Source: Cyclostephanos tholiformis (Eukaryota > Bacillariophyta > Thalassiosirophyceae > Thalassiosirales > Thalassiosiraceae). Taken from it: a stretch of 18,245 nucleotides of DNA. Where the stretch lies: positions 1-18,245 of the forward strand of contig JALLPB010000656.1 in NCBI GenBank assembly GCA_036939975.1, given 5' to 3'. Of the stretch, positions 9,676 through 16,981 are shown piece after piece. Each line of letters opens with the position of its first letter. Within the stretch, counting starts at the first letter, position 1. The notes beneath the pieces are model-generated. The model searched no databases. It was not told the origin of the DNA and was given only the letters and a program-made list of their open reading frames with translations. The position numbers and the translations under genes were made by a program.

Positions 9676-9812
9676 CGGTTTGGTTTCTCTTTCTCTATTT
9701 TTTGTTTGAATATTTTTGAATGCGCTGTGGCGGTTTTTTGTGGTGTGGGGTTGTTCAAAAATGAATACAACACAATGGAGAGCGTTCATAATTCGTTCAC
9801 TCAATAATCAAC

Positions 9813-12800
9813 ATGAGCATCCAGCCTACCTCTGTCGATTTGGTAGTCCAGACTACTACTGATAAAAAATTCAACCAGGCAAAACACGTCTATGCCACTG
9901 CCGAGCGATTCACTGATGCCACTGTAGTACTGGAGGATCTCTGCTCAGCAGTATGTGACCGTGCCTACAGCCGGTCCAAGCTTCTCAAGGATGTTGCTTT
10001 TGTGAAGAAGTTCATCATACCTCTCCTGAAAGATTCAATCAAAACCATTACCACAGCTGCTACGGTTCTGTCGCCGATTGCTCGAGTAAAGTATGTCCAT
10101 GAGCGGAATGAAAACAAGAGGAAACGAGAGGTTGCAATGTCAAAAAATTCGTCATACAGTCTAGAGAAGCAGATGATCGTCTGGCATGTCACTGAAGGCA
10201 AAAATAACAATAAACATGACATCGGCACTCCACCAGCAAAGAGATACCGCCGTGGTACTGCTTGTGTTAGTCCAATAGTTTCAGCTGACAGCATCAATCT
10301 ACCAAACCCGGAGAGTGGAGCTGCTTATAACAAAATGGAGGTGGTGAATATCATGTTGAAGATTCCTCTTGAAGATGTCCATATTCGTGCTGCAACGTTA
10401 AAAGTAATTCTGAACCATCAAAAGAAATACAATGTTCCATGCTCCAAGAGTACTATTTATAGTCTGCTGGCAAACCATGCAAAGGGTAAAATAATTTTTG
10501 GAGATTTCAGAGGAGGTGGTCGACCACAAATCTGCAGTGATAGTGACATGAAGCGGATTGCTGAATCGTTGGATGCAGAAGTTGGGAAGACATATGACAA
10601 GTCTGATGTGAAGATTATGATACAGAAGATACAAACTGAGAAACTGAAGAAAGCCGGATATAAAAATATCATTGACAAAAGCATTTGTGATGCAACAGTG
10701 AGGAATTATTCAGCACTGCTGGCTAATGAAGGCAACATTGCAATATCTCAATCATACATGTCCAAGTCCAACACTCGCTATGCTGCTGAAAATTCTATCA
10801 GGGGATCAATTGCTACCCTTGGAATAATTGCTGCCACACATTTCATCTCTGTTGAGGAAGAGGACACAGATATTCGTTCCGAGATGAAGTTGTTACCGGA
10901 ATCTACTCGGAAGCTGTATGATATAGTAACGGATTTTTTTGGATCGGCTGTGTATCCAGTCGAGCCATATCTACTTTATTCTACTGACGATACCACTGAA
11001 TACATTTTCGAAGGAACGAAGAAACAGTTCATGCCTTACGTCCTCACCACAAAATCTTCTATATCCAAGCGAGGGACAAGTGCTGTCTACAAATGTGAGG
11101 ATAATAAGTCAATGAATGGTATGCGTGTAAAATTGACATTTACATTCTCGGGCGTGGGTACATGTTTCCCACTTGTGTGCACTGTGACTGGTTTGACTGA
11201 AAGAGAGATGCCAACCGGAAAGGAATTCATTGTCGTCGAAGTACCCGGTATGTGCATTGGTGGTGGTGGTGTGAACATCAACAATCAAGACGTTGGTTAC
11301 CTTCTTTTCATGCGGGATACTAAGGGAGCCGAAAAGAAGAGATTTAGATGGTACCAGCAAGAGATATTGATTCCAGGAATCAACAATCATAGGAAGAGGT
11401 TTGCAAAGTTCGATGCATCTGCTATGACTTACATACCAGAGAAATTGACTGCTGTGTCGTATTGTGATGGTGACATCAGTCAAATGGATGCCATCAAGTC
11501 GGGAACTGATCTATTCACCGACAACAAGGTGATTGCAAATAAACAACATGCTTCTCGGTCGGGAGTCGAGCAACCTGCAGATTTAGCAAAGGTGTTCAAG
11601 CTCATAAAGAATATGCTTCCTTCCTACACAGTTAAGAACGTACCTGCTGAGAGATGTCCTATGAAGGCGTTGATGTTGGATGCCTTCAAAGAAAAGTTGG
11701 AGGATCTCAACTTTGCACCTAACAAGAGACACGCTCTCATTGATTTCATATCAACTTTGTCAGTTATGGCCACGAAAGCTTGTACGGTCAAAAACATTCA
11801 GCATGGATTCATTGAGGCAGGAATGATTGATGGTGATAACTTGCGTTTTCCTGTGTTTGATCGGATAATTGCAACCTGCAGACGAAATCCATCAACAGAA
11901 GAGTATAATAATATTGAGAACAACATGAACACAATCATTCATGAGTCGTGCGAGTTTGGACACATTTCCGAGGACGTTTACGATCGAATCGGCATCCCAA
12001 GAGACAGAGACAGCATGGGTCGTGAAGTTATGCGGGATGCCACAATTACACAAGAAAGTTATCAACGGACAAAGTGCATAACTCACGAACATCAAATTCA
12101 TCTCCGACAGGAAATGCTACTTCGGAATCAGCAGATTGAGAGCGACAGGAAGGAACTTGCAAATCGCAAACATAACGAGAAGATCACTCGTGATGATGCC
12201 ATTGTGGGATGCTTATGCAAGAAGTTAGAACTTGGTGGTCTTCTCTCTGATGTAGAGATTGGAACAGTGAAGGAAGAGTATTTGGTACGCTGTACTCTCG
12301 AGATGATTGCTAGCTTGAAGTGCGATGAGCTGGATGCATTTATCATGGCTCGACAAGATAAAGAGAAGCCTGAATTCACAGCAAAGAATAAAATTCCCAA
12401 GAAAGGAACGTTAAGTGAGGCATTAGTTGGTGCAAGAAACAAGATATTGATTGCATTTGAATGCAGGCTAATCAAAAATTCCATCGGAGATATCTTACCG
12501 TACGACACAGACATCACAAGTGATACCTCAATGGCAGATCATCTCAGAGTGTTTACAGTATCATTGGGAGAAGGGAATAGTGTGCTCCCTTCTAAACTCC
12601 TAAGTGACGAACGTTGGGTCAGATTTGTGGTTCTGTTGCTAAACCTGGAAGACCTGAATGTGACGAGTACAATAACCACACAACAAAAGATCAAAGCCGA
12701 CCACCTCGTTAAGATGCTTCAGCACCGTTTCCAACAGCACCTCATCCATCGCATCAAAGACAAATGTAGGCGTACTCACTGGAGTATGCGTTTTGCTTAT

Positions 12801-13421
12801 TCCAATCTGGCCGTTTGTGCGGCATGCATGGTATTGTGCAACCATGTAGCTGATGAACTCTGCGTCTTGCAAGATTCTGACAGTCTTCTACCCCCGAATC
12901 CCTATAACTTTTTCCAATGTGCTCGATTCCCTATGCGCGAAGGAGCGTACCTGTATTATGATGGAAACAAAGGAACCTTTATTCGCAGTGGTAAGGTGAC
13001 TCGTCGGGGATTCACCGTGCGGGGGAAGGAGCATTTCGACGAGTCGAAAAAGGTCAAGAGTAGCAGTCACTTCTATGACCTTTACCCCTCCAACTCAAGT
13101 CCAAGAGCCAACAAAAGAGGCACCAAAGGTACGTTCGAAAATCTCCAGATGATTGTTGGAGCTGGTTGGGATCCAACTTCCAATTGTGCGGAGATGCTCG
13201 ACAGAAGTTGGGAGAATTGTGGTCTTTTGATTTTCAACGAGAGGGAAAGTACGCAGATTAGATCAAGCATGGGAAGAGGTATGACAGAATTACAAAAATT
13301 TCATGACATGTGTGCGTACCAATTTGAAATGGGATATGATCTTGCCATATCCCCGGGATGCAATGTGTCAAGGAGTCCCGGGTTTGAATCCGTGCTGGGA
13401 ATCTATGGTGGTCAAGAGTAG
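9813..13421 (+). CDS. DDE-type transposase-like protein with large novel C-terminal half
   Basis: A single uninterrupted ORF of 1202 aa stands in a neighbourhood where every host gene has introns. Residues about 100-150 are basic and nuclear-signal-like (NKRKR, PAKRYRR). Residues about 168-305 look like a paired-type double helix-turn-helix, with CSKSTIYSLLANHA, then the linker GGGRP (234-238), then DSDMKRIAESL. A likely catalytic core follows: STDDTTEYIF (D392/D393), CDGDISQMD (D552/D554) and VEQPADLAKVFKLIK (D590). D554 and D590 are exactly 35 residues apart, and the QPxD...K context is that of pogo/CENP-B-like (DDE_1) transposases. Residues about 755-800 are coiled-coil-like. Residues 1044-1090 contain GAYLYYD, FIRSGKV, RGF, RGKEH and FYDLYPS, a possible GIY-YIG-like motif set. 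No flanking terminal inverted repeats could be established. It could be an active element, a recent domesticate or another integrase-like protein. Confidence 0.6.
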   Translation: MSIQPTSVDLVVQTTTDKKFNQAKHVYATAERFTDATVVLEDLCSAVCDRAYSRSKLLKDVAFVKKFIIPLLKDSIKTITTAATVLSPIARVKYVHERNENKRKREVAMSKNSSYSLEKQMIVWHVTEGKNNNKHDIGTPPAKRYRRGTACVSPIVSADSINLPNPESGAAYNKMEVVNIMLKIPLEDVHIRAATLKVILNHQKKYNVPCSKSTIYSLLANHAKGKIIFGDFRGGGRPQICSDSDMKRIAESLDAEVGKTYDKSDVKIMIQKIQTEKLKKAGYKNIIDKSICDATVRNYSALLANEGNIAISQSYMSKSNTRYAAENSIRGSIATLGIIAATHFISVEEEDTDIRSEMKLLPESTRKLYDIVTDFFGSAVYPVEPYLLYSTDDTTEYIFEGTKKQFMPYVLTTKSSISKRGTSAVYKCEDNKSMNGMRVKLTFTFSGVGTCFPLVCTVTGLTEREMPTGKEFIVVEVPGMCIGGGGVNINNQDVGYLLFMRDTKGAEKKRFRWYQQEILIPGINNHRKRFAKFDASAMTYIPEKLTAVSYCDGDISQMDAIKSGTDLFTDNKVIANKQHASRSGVEQPADLAKVFKLIKNMLPSYTVKNVPAERCPMKALMLDAFKEKLEDLNFAPNKRHALIDFISTLSVMATKACTVKNIQHGFIEAGMIDGDNLRFPVFDRIIATCRRNPSTEEYNNIENNMNTIIHESCEFGHISEDVYDRIGIPRDRDSMGREVMRDATITQESYQRTKCITHEHQIHLRQEMLLRNQQIESDRKELANRKHNEKITRDDAIVGCLCKKLELGGLLSDVEIGTVKEEYLVRCTLEMIASLKCDELDAFIMARQDKEKPEFTAKNKIPKKGTLSEALVGARNKILIAFECRLIKNSIGDILPYDTDITSDTSMADHLRVFTVSLGEGNSVLPSKLLSDERWVRFVVLLLNLEDLNVTSTITTQQKIKADHLVKMLQHRFQQHLIHRIKDKCRRTHWSMRFAYSNLAVCAACMVLCNHVADELCVLQDSDSLLPPNPYNFFQCARFPMREGAYLYYDGNKGTFIRSGKVTRRGFTVRGKEHFDESKKVKSSSHFYDLYPSNSSPRANKRGTKGTFENLQMIVGAGWDPTSNCAEMLDRSWENCGLLIFNERESTQIRSSMGRGMTELQKFHDMCAYQFEMGYDLAISPGCNVSRSPGFESVLGIYGGQE

Positions 13422-13548
13422 ATTAAATGAAAGTTAGCTGAATCATATTTGTGAGCAAGAATACCTTACCTGATACCGCGCATTCAGTTGATTGATGAGT
13501 CACTTTTTCCCTCTCAATTACGCACAGAAAAGAGCCGAAAAAAAAAAT
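13422..13548. other. 3' flank of the transposase-like ORF
   Basis: This AT-rich stretch ends in an A10 run (13539-13548). It shares GCGCATTCA (13478-13486) in inverted form with TGAATGCGC at 9717-9725; that 9-bp match is too short to call a terminal repeat. Nothing else is visible. Confidence 0.4.
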
Positions 13549-13811
13549 CAAGGGATTACCCCCTTCGGAAGATAATCGTAAAGCAACAACAGTGGACTCG
13601 TTGGATGGGGTGTCGCCTTGCATCATCCCGTCCCAGTACGACCTCTTTCCCCACCCCCCTCCTCCCGAGGGGAAGAAGACAACGCGACGAATGCCGATGC
13701 GTACGATTGAAGGTACCCTCCCGCTCCGGACAGGTACGCCTCCCCGGAACCCCGATCGATCTTGAGATCGAGGGGCATCGCCATCCTGACCTTCGTGAGA
13801 TTATCGAATGC
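13549..13811 (-). pseudogene. Coding-like minus-strand fragment with frame break (possible split gene, upstream part)
   Basis: From 13811, just after a possible acceptor CCCGAG, the minus strand reads AFDNLTKVRMAMPLDLKID, then a Gly-rich strand-like stretch and YASAFVALSSSP. The coding look then moves to another frame at G-rich sequence near 13665-13680, continuing with KRSYWDGMMQGDTPSNES and VVALRLSSEGGNPL down to 13549. G/C-rich third positions resemble host exons. It stops at a T-rich stretch that begins the flank of the transposase-like ORF. I do not recognise the family. It could be a decayed gene, an exon pair with an unseen intron, or chance. Confidence 0.35.
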
Positions 13812-14194
13812 CTCGGGATGCGGGAGTCGCAGAGGGTTCCTCTTTTTCACGCGCCACCTTTTACACGCGCTTTTTCACGCGCCATCTTTTTCAGCGACAC
13901 ACGTCATGCCATAATGCCAAATGCCTCGGGGGAGATTCGCAGAGTCGCAGAGGGTTCCTCTTTTTCACGCGCCACCTTTTACACGCCCTTTTTCACGCGC
14001 CATCTTTTTCACACACACGCACGGCTAGCGACACACGTCACGCCATAATGCGATGTATTATCGAGGATGCGGATTCGCGGAGTCGCAGAGGGTTCCTCTT
14101 TTTCACGCACCACCTTTTACACGCGCTTTTTCACCCGCCATCTTTTTCACACGCACGCACGGCTAGCGACACATGTCACGCCATAATGCGATGT
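13800..14194. repeat. Three-unit tandem repeat with internal subrepeats
   Basis: The anchor AGTCGCAGAGGGTTCC occurs at 13825, 13943 and 14081, so units are 118 and 138 bp apart. Each unit contains two versions of CTTTTTCACGCGCCA and ends in CCATAATGC. Units 2 and 3 carry about 20 extra bases (CACGCACGGCTAG block) missing from unit 1. Units begin with ATTATCGA, and the first overlaps the end of the minus-strand coding-like fragment, so the array may have arisen by duplicating its edge. The plus-strand reading frame running through it is a by-product of the repeat. Confidence 0.85.
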
Positions 14195-14366
14195 GAGGGC
14201 TATGATGTGACAGCGTGCGTGCGGCCGATCGTGGTCTACAAGACCCAGAGTGTGACGATCAATGGGCAAGCGAGCATGATGATGCTGCTCTTCTGGTTGG
14301 AACGTCAAAACATACTAATTCCTACATACAAAACAAGTGGCAACTGCGCGACCTTAAACCTGGAAT

Positions 14367-14389
14367 TTCCAAGTATTTACGGCTGGTAG
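14367..14389. repeat. Repeat motif, right copy (inverted relative to 9339-9361)
   Basis: TTCCAAGTATTTACGG then CTGGTAG is the reverse complement, with two mismatches, of the left copy about 5 kb away. The two copies bracket the transposase-like ORF and the tandem repeat. Confidence 0.7.
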
Positions 14390-14658
14390 CAGGGGTGGGG
14401 AAAATTCACACCACATGTACACTGCCTCACAAAACTTGTAGTGAGGGACAGACCAAGGGGGCCACGTGATTTCTGCTACGCTGCAGCAAGGGCTCATTCA
14501 GCGTCAGGAGCACGTGGACCATGGCGTCGGGATTGTAGTAGGGGGAAGTAGAAGTAGTGTTTTACTCGGACGGACCACCCCCCGCGGATAATTATTACCT
14601 CCACCCCTGCCCAAGACCCGTCACAGTGGTTGCGCGGCCGCGGACGCTGGGCTCGTAG

Positions 14659-14865
14659 ACAAATATATTTTCAAAAGGGGAGAGGAATTCTCTGGCGACA
14701 ACCAACAGGGCAACACAGAAGACATCACGATCGAGTGGCGGTGGTACAACGCACCCTACCTCGCCCCAGTTTGGGGAGGACGATTTCGATCGATACCTCT
14801 TTCCTCCTGAGGGATACAGGATCATCGTGAGCAACGATGACAACTGGTCGACAGACACTGACTAA
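14659..14865 (+). pseudogene. Short coding-like fragment before the repeat-element ORF
   Basis: An open stretch without ATG begins after a stop (14656-14658) and ends at TAA 14863-14865. Its second half is acidic and coding-like (FGEDDFDRYLFPPEGY, IIVSNDDNWSTDTD). A different frame looks more coding-like before about 14735 (KYIFKRGEEFSG), which suggests a frameshift. It ends 29 bp before the ATG at 14895 and is probably a decayed small ORF of the same element. Confidence 0.3.
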
Positions 14866-14894
14866 TAAAGAACCGACCGCCGGAGTACCACGAC

Positions 14895-16741
14895 ATGTTT
14901 TCTCTAGGGGGAGCCGGTCGCGCCAACGACAACACGCAGGTGGGCCATATTGACGGTAGCGGAATGGGCACGACACTGGCGCAACGGCGCCCTTCGTTCG
15001 AATCCGAGTGGGATAATGCGAGCGTGCCTTTCAGGGACGACACATCGGCACCCAACGTGAGCACACGTTTCGGGGAACAAATAAGGGGGGACTCTGAGGC
15101 GAACGACAATGTCTTCGACCTAAATAGGGGGGGGGGCGTCAACCCACTGACACCCCTCGGGGGGGGAGATCGTCGTCGGCATCACCAAGGGAGATCACCC
15201 AGCAGTGGCTCACGGCTGACGAAGACAACAAAAACGCACAGGGCGCAACACAGCACACGGCCGGAACCACTGGGGCAACAACGTACTCGGGAATGGTGGC
15301 CGCCATACAACGAGGGGGCCTCGGAATGCAAGCGGACATCGTTCAAGACCTGCACTGGCAGCGGTTAGTGGGGGGGGATACGGCAAAGATGAATCAGTGG
15401 AAAGAAGTCATGGGGACCCTACAGGACTTCAAAGCGTACCTGTTTGTAAAACAGGGGAGCTTGTTCACCACGGTGATGCATTCACCGATGAAGTTTGCGG
15501 CGATAAGCGCGGCTATGGGACACCTCCAGGGCCGCATAATTGGATTTGTGGGAAACAGGACCACAACAAGGGAACCAACACCAATCCTGCTCCCCCAATG
15601 CAAGACGTGGGAATGGGTAAAGGAAATGATCTCGTTGGACAGACCAGCCATGTTCAAGTTCTACGACGATGACCAGTCACGCGCCGGAACGCTGTGGAAA
15701 GGGGAGGGGGCAGATGGAACAAAGGAGGAGTTACATGCCCCCAGGCTGCTTGCCATCCCATTGTGGCTGTTGGACCAAATGAGGCAGGAAGGGAGGGCTC
15801 TTATGCCCCACAAAATCCTCAGCATTGTAACTACCCACGTCAGGGAGGTGAACACACCGGAATACACAGTCTCCTGGGCTACGGTAGCCGCGTGGTGTTT
15901 GTTAGCAGGGCAGGCCTCCACGACGGGGGAGAGCTTCATGTCCTTCGCAATTGAAGCCATCACTGAGGTGGAAGACGACTACCTTGGCAAATGGCTCAAG
16001 CAGCGTCTCGATACGACACTAGGGCCATGCTCACAAGTGGGTGCATCTAGGTCTGACACACCCAAGGGGGGGGCATCGGGATCTGTGCCGCAGGTGGACT
16101 TTGCAGCGGACTTCGGGAAAGGGGTCGCACTTGACTGAAGGCTTTCGGAGGGCCCCTCACAAGGGTGCAACAATGGCCCACAAAAGAAGGGGATGAAAAA
16201 ACCCGCTATACCAATGACGACATTGCGGCAATCATGGGCTTCTCCCACGTCACTCGCGGGGACATGGTTCAGCCGATCTGGACAACCCTAAACAATGCTA
16301 AGCAGAAGAACCACGACACGTTCTGCAGACAACTGCTCACGAGGATGATGGAGTGGGGCCATGACCGCCGCATCAAAATCGACACGGGTGTTTTCCTGGA
16401 CAGCAACGTTGTCAAGGCTATCGTCGAGCTCAAGTTTAACCCCGGTGAGGGAGTCGCACACCTCAATTCGGCCGCAAAGGGCTTGTCAATCCTGTGCTGC
16501 CGGGCACGGACCACCGGGGAGATTGAGTGTATCAAGGAATGCGAGGAAGCCTTGACAGCGACCGAGAAGATGCCGCCTGCAAAAGGACCAGCAGCGTGCT
16601 CCGGCGGATAATTTTCTGGAGCTAAAGAACAATATTGCCACGTTTATGGGCCTCTTCTGGGTGCTTTTTGGATCAAACTGCGACTATTACAAGGGCCTAC
16701 AGCACATCTACACCACGATGGATCCTCTCAATACCCATTAG
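14895..16741 (+). pseudogene. Frameshifted repeat-element ORF of unknown (gag-like?) function, about 615 codons
   Basis: A coding-like protein runs through four frame segments: from ATG 14895 to the G8 run 15159-15166, then to about 16135, then to about 16600, then to TAG 16739-16741. The N-terminal part is low-complexity Gly/Ser/Asp. The middle is globular and helical (DFKAYLFVKQGSLFTT, MKFAAISAAMGHLQGRIIGF, TWEWVKEMISLDRP). The C-terminal part has RYTNDDIAAIMGFSHVTRGD, TGVFLDSNVVKAIVELKFNP and LSILCCRARTT, then FLELKNNIATFMGLFWVLFG. I have an unverified impression that proteins like this are multicopy in centric diatom genomes and extend farther at the C-terminus, so this copy is probably 3'-truncated at the AT-rich junction. 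No reverse transcriptase or zinc knuckle is visible, so 'gag-like' is only positional inference. Homopolymer sequencing error is an alternative for the first frame break. Confidence 0.5.
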
Positions 16742-16981
16742 TTGATCTCTCAACAGTTTATTGTTACAAATAATCCAACTTGCTCTAGCCACAATAAATT
16801 GTTGTGTAGAAACAATAAACTGTTTCTTGAAATAGATCACATAACATTTAATGCTTCTAGATCTGTTAAATAGTTCTAGATCCATTAACGAATGTTTTTT
16901 ATCTCTCAAATAGAAACATTAAAGTTTTATTAAAATAACAATATAATGTTTAATGTAGAAATAATAAATGTTGCACTTTAT
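16742..16981. repeat. AT-rich block with nested inverted and direct repeats
   Basis: AACAGTTTATTGTT (16752-16765) and AACAATAAACTGTT (16811-16824) form a perfect 14-bp inverted repeat with a 45-nt spacer. A third, diverged copy (ACAATAAATTGTTG) lies in the spacer. TTCTAGATCTGTTAAATAG (16855-16873) is followed by TTCTAGATCCATTAACG (16874-16890), a direct repeat. Several AACATTTAATG / AATGTTTAATG variants follow. Base composition drops sharply from the G/C-rich ORF to its left. It also serves as the 3' flank of the minus-strand gene. Confidence 0.7.

Larger units (their letters stand above)
9255..9812. other. Intergenic region between SLC35B3-like gene and transposase-like ORF
   Basis: It holds the 5' side of the SLC35B3-like gene, a 23-bp repeat motif (9339-9361) whose inverted copy lies at 14367-14389, an adjacent 16-bp tandem duplication (9347-9378), a coding-like minus-strand fragment (9529-9675), and a pyrimidine-rich leader before the 9813 start. 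No clear terminal inverted repeat was found. Confidence 0.5.
14195..14894. other. Leader region upstream of the repeat-element ORF
   Basis: It contains the right copy of the 23-bp motif (14367-14389), followed directly by TGGTAGCAGGGG (14384-14395), which resembles a tRNA primer-binding site of LTR retrotransposons. Two CACGTG boxes lie 48 bp apart (14463-14468 and 14511-14516). A coding-like fragment ends at 14865. No LTR pair was identified within the window. Confidence 0.4.

Noticed and set aside
13363..13405. tRNA T-arm-like string (GGGTTTGAATCC) at the end of the transposase-like ORF
   Set aside because: The flanking bases do not form a 5-bp T stem, and no D-arm, anticodon arm or acceptor stem can be found around it.
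9600..13560. Terminal inverted repeats for the transposase-like element (GGGGGT..CCCTT..TTGA near both ends; TGAATGCGC 9-mer at 9717-9725 and 13478-13486)
   Set aside because: The first needs gaps on both sides and the second is a bare 9-mer in two intervals of more than 100 bp, which is near chance; no matching target duplication was seen.
13488..14048. Plus-strand 186-codon ORF
   Set aside because: Arg/Pro/Ser-rich, lies opposite the better minus-strand coding-like segment and inside the tandem repeat.
13808..14389. Plus-strand 193-codon ORF through the tandem repeats
   Set aside because: Its first two thirds are translations of the repeat units; the rest resembles no recognisable protein and ends within the 23-bp repeat motif.
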